From positions 48,097,102 through 48,161,101 of the forward strand of contig JASEVX010000001.1 in assembly GCA_031761405.1 (NCBI GenBank): a stretch of 64,000 nucleotides of DNA. The letters run 5' to 3'. The translations under genes were made by a program, and so were the position numbers. Positions 43,727-57,100 of the stretch are shown one piece after another (the stretch's first letter is position 1; every line of letters begins with the position of its first letter). The notes under the pieces were generated by a model. The model worked only from the letters and a program-made list of their open reading frames with translations, searched no databases and had not been told where the DNA came from. This DNA comes from Serripes groenlandicus (Eukaryota; Mollusca; Bivalvia; Cardiida; Cardiidae).

Positions 43727-44086
43727 GTGTTTGGATGTGTAGCAATTGTTGATGTAAAATATGTTAATGAGTTTGAACAGCTTCGCTTCTTTGCATACAC
43801 GAATGAAATACATGTCTTGCCAAAGGTATAAAGCTATGGTTTGAAGACGTTTCGAATGAGCTACTTGAATGTATATAAATAAAGAGATGTCAATCGTTTT
43901 CCACAGTTTTAAATGCAACATAGGACTCAGTTGTGATATTGAAGGATAATGACAAGTTTACTCCTCGTTTCTAGAGCTCTGGGCAACAAACGGGTTAAGT
44001 AATTTATCTAGAAAACTTATTAAACACATGAGATACACAAAGCTGATGTCTTTGTCTCCTATTAAATTCCTCCGTTTGTCAACAAT
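43727..44086. other. Unannotated sequence in the microsatellite island
   Basis: No gene or repeat recognised. The minus frame at 43670-43921 has no family resemblance. Confidence 0.4.
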
Positions 44087-44235
44087 GTGTTTACTGTGTG
44101 TCCCATACCGATGTTGCTGTGTGTCCACCGATGTTGCTGTGTGTCCCATACCGATGATATTGCTGTGTGTCCCATACCGATGTTGCTGTGTGTCCCATAC
44201 CGAGGTTGAGGGTGTCCCATACTGAGGTTGTTACC
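44087..44235 (+). repeat. Minisatellite, about 21-24-bp unit
   Basis: GTTGCTGTGTGTCCCATACC and variants are repeated six times, the last units degrading to GAGGTTGAGGGTGTCCC. It ends in TTACCTCGGTGTGTTT, also found at 43717. Confidence 0.9.
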
Positions 44236-44577
44236 TCGGTGTGTTTACCTTGTACTGGTTTCCAAAAAATTATACTACCCCAATTTGCTTATGATAAATG
44301 ACATGTCTGTATGCTGTCTGTCTGTTCATATGAAGATTCGCGATGCGATTTGATTTACACTAAAGTTAATTAGTACTCGTGTGAGACCGTATTCGAATGG
44401 GCCTTGGCCTTTTTCTTGAATATAGTGATCTAAGCCGAACCAATGGTATGGTTGGATAGAGGCGTGTTTCTTCCACCATCAAATGCCAAAACAACCTAGG
44501 ATCGGGCTACTTTTGAACGTTTGCGAGGCGGAACGAAAGTGGAATACGCACATTTGCGATCCATTTAGGTATCACAC
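44236..44577. other. Unannotated sequence
   Basis: Nothing recognised between the minisatellite and the second copy of the duplicated microsatellite segment. Confidence 0.4.
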
Positions 44578-45165
44578 TGGTGAACTTTCTCCTAAATGCG
44601 TGTTTATATCTATAATTTGTGTAATAATAACTGTGTAACTGTCAATCTGACTATATGCATGTGTATGTTTATCTATCTATGTGTGTGTGTGTATGCATAT
44701 CTGTCTATGTATTTGTATGTTTATCTGTCCATGTATGTATATCATCATGAATGTATATCTATCATTATGTATGTCTATCATTATGTATGTGTATCACTAT
44801 TGTATTTCTATCTGTGTTTATTCATGTGTCTCTGAATGTATGCATGTGTGAATGTTTGTTTATCTGAGTGCATGTCTGTATGTATGTATGTATGTATGTA
44901 TGTATGTATGTATGTATGTATGTATGTATGTATGTATGTATGTATGGTATGTATGTATGTATGTATGTCTCTTTGTTTATGTAGATATGTATGTCCGTCC
45001 ATCTATTGGTGTAACTGTCAATCTGCCTGTTTGTCTGTTTGCAAGTGTATCCATGTGCAGTCTGTATGTGTATCGGTCTATGCGTTTGTAAGTCTATATG
45101 CCTATGTATGCCTATCATCATGTATGTCTATCATCATGAGTGTCTATCAGTATGTATGTATGTAG
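44578..45165 (+). repeat. Microsatellite-rich segment, copy 2 of the direct duplication
   Basis: It matches 41843-42366, with a longer (TGTA)n run at about 44877-44945. It runs into satellite at TATGTAGAATAAACC (45160-45170). Copies 1 and 2 lie at the two outer ends of the 3.3-kb island. Confidence 0.85.
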
Positions 45166-48100
45166 AATAAACCAGACAACATGAGTATGTGACCTTTGTA
45201 AACATGATGAGCAATGGCTACTCTTACCACACTGTTTTCAGTCCTATTGCCTAGCTGGGTAGAATAACCCAGAAAACATGAGTATGTGACCTTTGTAAAC
45301 ATGATAAGCAATGGCTCCTTTTCCCACACTGTTTTCAGTCCTAACGCGTAGCTGGGTTGATTCACCCAGGTCCCATGAGTTGGTGAACTATGAGGGTGAT
45401 TGCACATACATGCTACTGAAAGCAGCCTAAATCTCCGTACAGTGCACTCAAAACGACCTTTGAAAACATGATGAGCAATGGCTCCTTTCACCACACTGTT
45501 TTCAGTATCATCACCCAGAAAACATGAGTATGTGGACTGTGATGGCGATTGGGCATACATGCTGTTGAAAACGGCCTAAAACCCCAACAATGCAAGCAAA
45601 ACGACCTTTGACAACATGATGAGCAATGGCTGTTTTTATCACAATGTTTTCGATAGTTCATTTTATAGGGAGTTTATGTATGTGGGAAAGGGGTTATGGG
45701 AAAATCGTTCACTGTACCGCCGAAAGGGTTTTAACCTGCAGAGGTGCGAAGACCAGTGAACACTTACTTACGCTTTCCCACATGCAGATACTTTATGCCA
45801 ATTTCCACACTTATGTAGTCATGCAACAACTCGCTTCCAATATCAAAACCCCCTACAATGCAAACAAAACGCCATTTCAAAGCATGGCGAGCAATTGCTT
45901 CTTTTGCCACAATGTGTTCAGTTCTATTGCATAGCTGGGTTGATTCACCCAGGGATCACGAGTGTGTGAACTGACGGGGTGGTATGACTGGAATGATGTT
46001 GAAAACGGCCTAAAACACCCAACAATAGAAACAAAACGACCTCTGAAAGCAGGGCGGGCAATTGCTCCCTTTGTCACAGTGTGTACAGTACTATTGAGTA
46101 GCTGGGTCGAATCACCCAGGACGAATGAGTATGTGAACAGTGCGGGTGATTTGACATATATGATGCTGAAAACGGCGTAAAACACCCACCAATACAAACA
46201 CAACGACCTTTGAAATCAGGATGAGCAATGGCTCCTCTTTCCACACTGTTTTCAGTGTTACCGCGTAGCTGGGTTGATTCACCCAGGTCCCATGAGACTG
46301 TGAACCGTGAGGGTGATTGCACATAAATGCTATTGAAAACAGCCTAAAACTCCGTACGTACAGTGCACTCAAAACGACCTTTGCAAACTTGATGAGCAAT
46401 GGCTCCTTATACCACACTGTGTTCAGTCTTATCGCGTAGATGGGTTGATTCACCCAGGAAGCATGTGTGTTCGAGCAGTGAGGGTTATTTAACATAAATG
46501 CTGTTGTAAACGGCCTAAAAAATCCAACAACGCAATCAAAACGACCTTTGTAAACATGATGAGCAATGGCTACTCTTACCACACTGTTTTCAGTCCTATT
46601 GCCTAGCTGGGTAGAATAACCCAGAAAACATGAGTATGTGACCTTTGTAAACATGATAAGCAATGGCTCCTTTTCCCACACTGTTTTCAGTCCTAACGCG
46701 TAGCTGGGTTGATTCACCCAGGTCCCATGAGTTGGTGAACTATGAGGGTGATTGCACATACATGCTACTGAAAGCAGCCTAAATCTCCGTACAGTGCACT
46801 CAAAACGACCTTTGAAAACATGATGAGCAATGGCTCCTTTCACCACACTGTTTTCAGTATCATCACCCAGAAAACATGAGTATGTGGACTGTGATGGCGA
46901 TTGGGCATACATGCTGTTGAAAACGGCCTAAAACCCCAACAATGCAAGCAAAACGACCTTTGACAACATGATGAGCAATGGCTGTTTTTATCACAATGTT
47001 TTCGATAGTTCATTTTATAGGGAGTTTATGTATGTGGGAAAGGGGTTATGGGAAAATCGTTCACTGTACCGCCGAAAGGGTTTTAACCTGCAGAGGTGCG
47101 AAGACCAGTGAACACTTACTTACGCTTTCCCACATGCAGATACTTTATGCCAATTTCCACACTTATGTAGTCATGCAACAACTCGCTTCCAATATCAAAA
47201 CCCCCTACAATGCAAACAAAACGCCATTTCAAAGCATGGCGAGCAATTGCTTCTTTTGCCACAATGTGTTCAGTTCTATTGCATAGCTGGGTTGATTCAC
47301 CCAGGGATCACGAGTGTGTGAACTGACGGGGTGGTATGACTGGAATGATGTTGAAAACGGCCTAAAACACCCAACAATAGAAACAAAACGACCTCTGAAA
47401 GCAGGGCGGGCAATTGCTCCCTTTGTCACAGTGTGTACAGTACTATTGAGTAGCTGGGTCGAATCACCCAGGACGAATGAGTATGTGAACAGTGCGGGTG
47501 ATTTGACATATATGATGCTGAAAACGGCGTAAAACACCCACCAATACAAACACAACGACCTTTGAAATCAGGATGAGCAATGGCTCCTCTTTCCACACTG
47601 TTTTCAGTGTTACCGCGTAGCTGGGTTGATTCACCCAGGTCCCATGAGACTGTGAACCGTGAGGGTGATTGCACATAAATGCTATTGAAAACAGCCTAAA
47701 ACTCCGTACGTACAGTGCACTCAAAACGACCTTTGCAAACTTGATGAGCAATGGCTCCTTATACCACACTGTGTTCAGTCTTATCGCGTAGATGGGTTGA
47801 TTCACCCAGGAAGCATGTGTGTTCGAGCAGTGAGGGTTATTTAACATAAATGCTGTTGTAAACGGCCTAAAAAATCCAACAACGCAATCAAAACGACCTT
47901 TGTAAACATGATGAGCAATGGCTACTCTTACCACACTGTTTTCAGTCCTATTGCCTAGCTGGGTAGAATAACCCAGAAAACATGAGTATGTGACCTTTGT
48001 AAACATGATAAGCAATGGCTCCTTTTCCCACACTGTTTTCAGTCCTAACGCGTAGCTGGGTTGATTCACCCAGGTCCCATGAGTTGGTGAACTATGAGGG

Positions 48101-51100
48101 TGATTGCACATACATGCTACTGAAAGCAGCCTAAATCTCCGTACAGTGCACTCAAAACGACCTTTGAAAACATGATGAGCAATGGCTCCTTTCACCACAC
48201 TGTTTTCAGTATCATCACCCAGAAAACATGAGTATGTGGACTGTGATGGCGATTGGGCATACATGCTGTTGAAAACGGCCTAAAACCCCAACAATGCAAG
48301 CAAAACGACCTTTGACAACATGATGAGCAATGGCTGTTTTTATCACAATGTTTTCGATAGTTCATTTTATAGGGAGTTTATGTATGTGGGAAAGGGGTTA
48401 TGGGAAAATCGTTCACTGTACCGCCGAAAGGGTTTTAACCTGCAGAGGTGCGAAGACCAGTGAACACTTACTTACGCTTTCCCACATGCAGATACTTTAT
48501 GCCAATTTCCACACTTATGTAGTCATGCAACAACTCGCTTCCAATATCAAAACCCCCTACAATGCAAACAAAACGCCATTTCAAAGCATGGCGAGCAATT
48601 GCTTCTTTTGCCACAATGTGTTCAGTTCTATTGCATAGCTGGGTTGATTCACCCAGGGATCACGAGTGTGTGAACTGACGGGGTGGTATGACTGGAATGA
48701 TGTTGAAAACGGCCTAAAACACCCAACAATAGAAACAAAACGACCTCTGAAAGCAGGGCGGGCAATTGCTCCCTTTGTCACAGTGTGTACAGTACTATTG
48801 AGTAGCTGGGTCGAATCACCCAGGACGAATGAGTATGTGAACAGTGCGGGTGATTTGACATATATGATGCTGAAAACGGCGTAAAACACCCACCAATACA
48901 AACACAACGACCTTTGAAATCAGGATGAGCAATGGCTCCTCTTTCCACACTGTTTTCAGTGTTACCGCGTAGCTGGGTTGATTCACCCAGGTCCCATGAG
49001 ACTGTGAACCGTGAGGGTGATTGCACATAAATGCTATTGAAAACAGCCTAAAACTCCGTACGTACAGTGCACTCAAAACGACCTTTGCAAACTTGATGAG
49101 CAATGGCTCCTTATACCACACTGTGTTCAGTCTTATCGCGTAGATGGGTTGATTCACCCAGGAAGCATGTGTGTTCGAGCAGTGAGGGTTATTTAACATA
49201 AATGCTGTTGTAAACGGCCTAAAAAATCCAACAACGCAATCAAAACGACCTTTGTAAACATGATGAGCAATGGCTACTCTTACCACACTGTTTTCAGTCC
49301 TATTGCCTAGCTGGGTAGAATAACCCAGAAAACATGAGTATGTGACCTTTGTAAACATGATAAGCAATGGCTCCTTTTCCCACACTGTTTTCAGTCCTAA
49401 CGCGTAGCTGGGTTGATTCACCCAGGTCCCATGAGTTGGTGAACTATGAGGGTGATTGCACATACATGCTACTGAAAGCAGCCTAAATCTCCGTACAGTG
49501 CACTCAAAACGACCTTTGAAAACATGATGAGCAATGGCTCCTTTCACCACACTGTTTTCAGTATCATCACCCAGAAAACATGAGTATGTGGACTGTGATG
49601 GCGATTGGGCATACATGCTGTTGAAAACGGCCTAAAACCCCAACAATGCAAGCAAAACGACCTTTGACAACATGATGAGCAATGGCTGTTTTTATCACAA
49701 TGTTTTCGATAGTTCATTTTATAGGGAGTTTATGTATGTGGGAAAGGGGTTATGGGAAAATCGTTCACTGTACCGCCGAAAGGGTTTTAACCTGCAGAGG
49801 TGCGAAGACCAGTGAACACTTACTTACGCTTTCCCACATGCAGATACTTTATGCCAATTTCCACACTTATGTAGTCATGCAACAACTCGCTTCCAATATC
49901 AAAACCCCCTACAATGCAAACAAAACGCCATTTCAAAGCATGGCGAGCAATTGCTTCTTTTGCCACAATGTGTTCAGTTCTATTGCATAGCTGGGTTGAT
50001 TCACCCAGGGATCACGAGTGTGTGAACTGACGGGGTGGTATGACTGGAATGATGTTGAAAACGGCCTAAAACACCCAACAATAGAAACAAAACGACCTCT
50101 GAAAGCAGGGCGGGCAATTGCTCCCTTTGTCACAGTGTGTACAGTACTATTGAGTAGCTGGGTCGAATCACCCAGGACGAATGAGTATGTGAACAGTGCG
50201 GGTGATTTGACATATATGATGCTGAAAACGGCGTAAAACACCCACCAATACAAACACAACGACCTTTGAAATCAGGATGAGCAATGGCTCCTCTTTCCAC
50301 ACTGTTTTCAGTGTTACCGCGTAGCTGGGTTGATTCACCCAGGTCCCATGAGACTGTGAACCGTGAGGGTGATTGCACATAAATGCTATTGAAAACAGCC
50401 TAAAACTCCGTACGTACAGTGCACTCAAAACGACCTTTGCAAACTTGATGAGCAATGGCTCCTTATACCACACTGTGTTCAGTCTTATCGCGTAGATGGG
50501 TTGATTCACCCAGGAAGCATGTGTGTTCGAGCAGTGAGGGTTATTTAACATAAATGCTGTTGTAAACGGCCTAAAAAATCCAACAACGCAATCAAAACGA
50601 CCTTTGTAAACATGATGAGCAATGGCTACTCTTACCACACTGTTTTCAGTCCTATTGCCTAGCTGGGTAGAATAACCCAGAAAACATGAGTATGTGACCT
50701 TTGTAAACATGATAAGCAATGGCTCCTTTTCCCACACTGTTTTCAGTCCTAACGCGTAGCTGGGTTGATTCACCCAGGTCCCATGAGTTGGTGAACTATG
50801 AGGGTGATTGCACATACATGCTACTGAAAGCAGCCTAAATCTCCGTACAGTGCACTCAAAACGACCTTTGAAAACATGATGAGCAATGGCTCCTTTCACC
50901 ACACTGTTTTCAGTATCATCACCCAGAAAACATGAGTATGTGGACTGTGATGGCGATTGGGCATACATGCTGTTGAAAACGGCCTAAAACCCCAACAATG
51001 CAAGCAAAACGACCTTTGACAACATGATGAGCAATGGCTGTTTTTATCACAATGTTTTCGATAGTTCATTTTATAGGGAGTTTATGTATGTGGGAAAGGG

Positions 51101-54100
51101 GTTATGGGAAAATCGTTCACTGTACCGCCGAAAGGGTTTTAACCTGCAGAGGTGCGAAGACCAGTGAACACTTACTTACGCTTTCCCACATGCAGATACT
51201 TTATGCCAATTTCCACACTTATGTAGTCATGCAACAACTCGCTTCCAATATCAAAACCCCCTACAATGCAAACAAAACGCCATTTCAAAGCATGGCGAGC
51301 AATTGCTTCTTTTGCCACAATGTGTTCAGTTCTATTGCATAGCTGGGTTGATTCACCCAGGGATCACGAGTGTGTGAACTGACGGGGTGGTATGACTGGA
51401 ATGATGTTGAAAACGGCCTAAAACACCCAACAATAGAAACAAAACGACCTCTGAAAGCAGGGCGGGCAATTGCTCCCTTTGTCACAGTGTGTACAGTACT
51501 ATTGAGTAGCTGGGTCGAATCACCCAGGACGAATGAGTATGTGAACAGTGCGGGTGATTTGACATATATGATGCTGAAAACGGCGTAAAACACCCACCAA
51601 TACAAACACAACGACCTTTGAAATCAGGATGAGCAATGGCTCCTCTTTCCACACTGTTTTCAGTGTTACCGCGTAGCTGGGTTGATTCACCCAGGTCCCA
51701 TGAGACTGTGAACCGTGAGGGTGATTGCACATAAATGCTATTGAAAACAGCCTAAAACTCCGTACGTACAGTGCACTCAAAACGACCTTTGCAAACTTGA
51801 TGAGCAATGGCTCCTTATACCACACTGTGTTCAGTCTTATCGCGTAGATGGGTTGATTCACCCAGGAAGCATGTGTGTTCGAGCAGTGAGGGTTATTTAA
51901 CATAAATGCTGTTGTAAACGGCCTAAAAAATCCAACAACGCAATCAAAACGACCTTTGTAAACATGATGAGCAATGGCTACTCTTACCACACTGTTTTCA
52001 GTCCTATTGCCTAGCTGGGTAGAATAACCCAGAAAACATGAGTATGTGACCTTTGTAAACATGATAAGCAATGGCTCCTTTTCCCACACTGTTTTCAGTC
52101 CTAACGCGTAGCTGGGTTGATTCACCCAGGTCCCATGAGTTGGTGAACTATGAGGGTGATTGCACATACATGCTACTGAAAGCAGCCTAAATCTCCGTAC
52201 AGTGCACTCAAAACGACCTTTGAAAACATGATGAGCAATGGCTCCTTTCACCACACTGTTTTCAGTATCATCACCCAGAAAACATGAGTATGTGGACTGT
52301 GATGGCGATTGGGCATACATGCTGTTGAAAACGGCCTAAAACCCCAACAATGCAAGCAAAACGACCTTTGACAACATGATGAGCAATGGCTGTTTTTATC
52401 ACAATGTTTTCGATAGTTCATTTTATAGGGAGTTTATGTATGTGGGAAAGGGGTTATGGGAAAATCGTTCACTGTACCGCCGAAAGGGTTTTAACCTGCA
52501 GAGGTGCGAAGACCAGTGAACACTTACTTACGCTTTCCCACATGCAGATACTTTATGCCAATTTCCACACTTATGTAGTCATGCAACAACTCGCTTCCAA
52601 TATCAAAACCCCCTACAATGCAAACAAAACGCCATTTCAAAGCATGGCGAGCAATTGCTTCTTTTGCCACAATGTGTTCAGTTCTATTGCATAGCTGGGT
52701 TGATTCACCCAGGGATCACGAGTGTGTGAACTGACGGGGTGGTATGACTGGAATGATGTTGAAAACGGCCTAAAACACCCAACAATAGAAACAAAACGAC
52801 CTCTGAAAGCAGGGCGGGCAATTGCTCCCTTTGTCACAGTGTGTACAGTACTATTGAGTAGCTGGGTCGAATCACCCAGGACGAATGAGTATGTGAACAG
52901 TGCGGGTGATTTGACATATATGATGCTGAAAACGGCGTAAAACACCCACCAATACAAACACAACGACCTTTGAAATCAGGATGAGCAATGGCTCCTCTTT
53001 CCACACTGTTTTCAGTGTTACCGCGTAGCTGGGTTGATTCACCCAGGTCCCATGAGACTGTGAACCGTGAGGGTGATTGCACATAAATGCTATTGAAAAC
53101 AGCCTAAAACTCCGTACGTACAGTGCACTCAAAACGACCTTTGCAAACTTGATGAGCAATGGCTCCTTATACCACACTGTGTTCAGTCTTATCGCGTAGA
53201 TGGGTTGATTCACCCAGGAAGCATGTGTGTTCGAGCAGTGAGGGTTATTTAACATAAATGCTGTTGTAAACGGCCTAAAAAATCCAACAACGCAATCAAA
53301 ACGACCTTTGTAAACATGATGAGCAATGGCTACTCTTACCACACTGTTTTCAGTCCTATTGCCTAGCTGGGTAGAATAACCCAGAAAACATGAGTATGTG
53401 ACCTTTGTAAACATGATAAGCAATGGCTCCTTTTCCCACACTGTTTTCAGTCCTAACGCGTAGCTGGGTTGATTCACCCAGGTCCCATGAGTTGGTGAAC
53501 TATGAGGGTGATTGCACATACATGCTACTGAAAGCAGCCTAAATCTCCGTACAGTGCACTCAAAACGACCTTTGAAAACATGATGAGCAATGGCTCCTTT
53601 CACCACACTGTTTTCAGTATCATCACCCAGAAAACATGAGTATGTGGACTGTGATGGCGATTGGGCATACATGCTGTTGAAAACGGCCTAAAACCCCAAC
53701 AATGCAAGCAAAACGACCTTTGACAACATGATGAGCAATGGCTGTTTTTATCACAATGTTTTCGATAGTTCATTTTATAGGGAGTTTATGTATGTGGGAA
53801 AGGGGTTATGGGAAAATCGTTCACTGTACCGCCGAAAGGGTTTTAACCTGCAGAGGTGCGAAGACCAGTGAACACTTACTTACGCTTTCCCACATGCAGA
53901 TACTTTATGCCAATTTCCACACTTATGTAGTCATGCAACAACTCGCTTCCAATATCAAAACCCCCTACAATGCAAACAAAACGCCATTTCAAAGCATGGC
54001 GAGCAATTGCTTCTTTTGCCACAATGTGTTCAGTTCTATTGCATAGCTGGGTTGATTCACCCAGGGATCACGAGTGTGTGAACTGACGGGGTGGTATGAC

Positions 54101-57100
54101 TGGAATGATGTTGAAAACGGCCTAAAACACCCAACAATAGAAACAAAACGACCTCTGAAAGCAGGGCGGGCAATTGCTCCCTTTGTCACAGTGTGTACAG
54201 TACTATTGAGTAGCTGGGTCGAATCACCCAGGACGAATGAGTATGTGAACAGTGCGGGTGATTTGACATATATGATGCTGAAAACGGCGTAAAACACCCA
54301 CCAATACAAACACAACGACCTTTGAAATCAGGATGAGCAATGGCTCCTCTTTCCACACTGTTTTCAGTGTTACCGCGTAGCTGGGTTGATTCACCCAGGT
54401 CCCATGAGACTGTGAACCGTGAGGGTGATTGCACATAAATGCTATTGAAAACAGCCTAAAACTCCGTACGTACAGTGCACTCAAAACGACCTTTGCAAAC
54501 TTGATGAGCAATGGCTCCTTATACCACACTGTGTTCAGTCTTATCGCGTAGATGGGTTGATTCACCCAGGAAGCATGTGTGTTCGAGCAGTGAGGGTTAT
54601 TTAACATAAATGCTGTTGTAAACGGCCTAAAAAATCCAACAACGCAATCAAAACGACCTTTGTAAACATGATGAGCAATGGCTACTCTTACCACACTGTT
54701 TTCAGTCCTATTGCCTAGCTGGGTAGAATAACCCAGAAAACATGAGTATGTGACCTTTGTAAACATGATAAGCAATGGCTCCTTTTCCCACACTGTTTTC
54801 AGTCCTAACGCGTAGCTGGGTTGATTCACCCAGGTCCCATGAGTTGGTGAACTATGAGGGTGATTGCACATACATGCTACTGAAAGCAGCCTAAATCTCC
54901 GTACAGTGCACTCAAAACGACCTTTGAAAACATGATGAGCAATGGCTCCTTTCACCACACTGTTTTCAGTATCATCACCCAGAAAACATGAGTATGTGGA
55001 CTGTGATGGCGATTGGGCATACATGCTGTTGAAAACGGCCTAAAACCCCAACAATGCAAGCAAAACGACCTTTGACAACATGATGAGCAATGGCTGTTTT
55101 TATCACAATGTTTTCGATAGTTCATTTTATAGGGAGTTTATGTATGTGGGAAAGGGGTTATGGGAAAATCGTTCACTGTACCGCCGAAAGGGTTTTAACC
55201 TGCAGAGGTGCGAAGACCAGTGAACACTTACTTACGCTTTCCCACATGCAGATACTTTATGCCAATTTCCACACTTATGTAGTCATGCAACAACTCGCTT
55301 CCAATATCAAAACCCCCTACAATGCAAACAAAACGCCATTTCAAAGCATGGCGAGCAATTGCTTCTTTTGCCACAATGTGTTCAGTTCTATTGCATAGCT
55401 GGGTTGATTCACCCAGGGATCACGAGTGTGTGAACTGACGGGGTGGTATGACTGGAATGATGTTGAAAACGGCCTAAAACACCCAACAATAGAAACAAAA
55501 CGACCTCTGAAAGCAGGGCGGGCAATTGCTCCCTTTGTCACAGTGTGTACAGTACTATTGAGTAGCTGGGTCGAATCACCCAGGACGAATGAGTATGTGA
55601 ACAGTGCGGGTGATTTGACATATATGATGCTGAAAACGGCGTAAAACACCCACCAATACAAACACAACGACCTTTGAAATCAGGATGAGCAATGGCTCCT
55701 CTTTCCACACTGTTTTCAGTGTTACCGCGTAGCTGGGTTGATTCACCCAGGTCCCATGAGACTGTGAACCGTGAGGGTGATTGCACATAAATGCTATTGA
55801 AAACAGCCTAAAACTCCGTACGTACAGTGCACTCAAAACGACCTTTGCAAACTTGATGAGCAATGGCTCCTTATACCACACTGTGTTCAGTCTTATCGCG
55901 TAGATGGGTTGATTCACCCAGGAAGCATGTGTGTTCGAGCAGTGAGGGTTATTTAACATAAATGCTGTTGTAAACGGCCTAAAAAATCCAACAACGCAAT
56001 CAAAACGACCTTTGTAAACATGATGAGCAATGGCTACTCTTACCACACTGTTTTCAGTCCTATTGCCTAGCTGGGTAGAATAACCCAGAAAACATGAGTA
56101 TGTGACCTTTGTAAACATGATAAGCAATGGCTCCTTTTCCCACACTGTTTTCAGTCCTAACGCGTAGCTGGGTTGATTCACCCAGGTCCCATGAGTTGGT
56201 GAACTATGAGGGTGATTGCACATACATGCTACTGAAAGCAGCCTAAATCTCCGTACAGTGCACTCAAAACGACCTTTGAAAACATGATGAGCAATGGCTC
56301 CTTTCACCACACTGTTTTCAGTATCATCACCCAGAAAACATGAGTATGTGGACTGTGATGGCGATTGGGCATACATGCTGTTGAAAACGGCCTAAAACCC
56401 CAACAATGCAAGCAAAACGACCTTTGACAACATGATGAGCAATGGCTGTTTTTATCACAATGTTTTCGATAGTTCATTTTATAGGGAGTTTATGTATGTG
56501 GGAAAGGGGTTATGGGAAAATCGTTCACTGTACCGCCGAAAGGGTTTTAACCTGCAGAGGTGCGAAGACCAGTGAACACTTACTTACGCTTTCCCACATG
56601 CAGATACTTTATGCCAATTTCCACACTTATGTAGTCATGCAACAACTCGCTTCCAATATCAAAACCCCCTACAATGCAAACAAAACGCCATTTCAAAGCA
56701 TGGCGAGCAATTGCTTCTTTTGCCACAATGTGTTCAGTTCTATTGCATAGCTGGGTTGATTCACCCAGGGATCACGAGTGTGTGAACTGACGGGGTGGTA
56801 TGACTGGAATGATGTTGAAAACGGCCTAAAACACCCAACAATAGAAACAAAACGACCTCTGAAAGCAGGGCGGGCAATTGCTCCCTTTGTCACAGTGTGT
56901 ACAGTACTATTGAGTAGCTGGGTCGAATCACCCAGGACGAATGAGTATGTGAACAGTGCGGGTGATTTGACATATATGATGCTGAAAACGGCGTAAAACA
57001 CCCACCAATACAAACACAACGACCTTTGAAATCAGGATGAGCAATGGCTCCTCTTTCCACACTGTTTTCAGTGTTACCGCGTAGCTGGGTTGATTCACCC

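Noticed and set aside
46112..46912. 266-residue open frame and its many identical copies as a gene family
   Set aside because: The frames follow the 1352-bp satellite unit exactly, change frame between subunits, and have no family resemblance; both strands are open at once.
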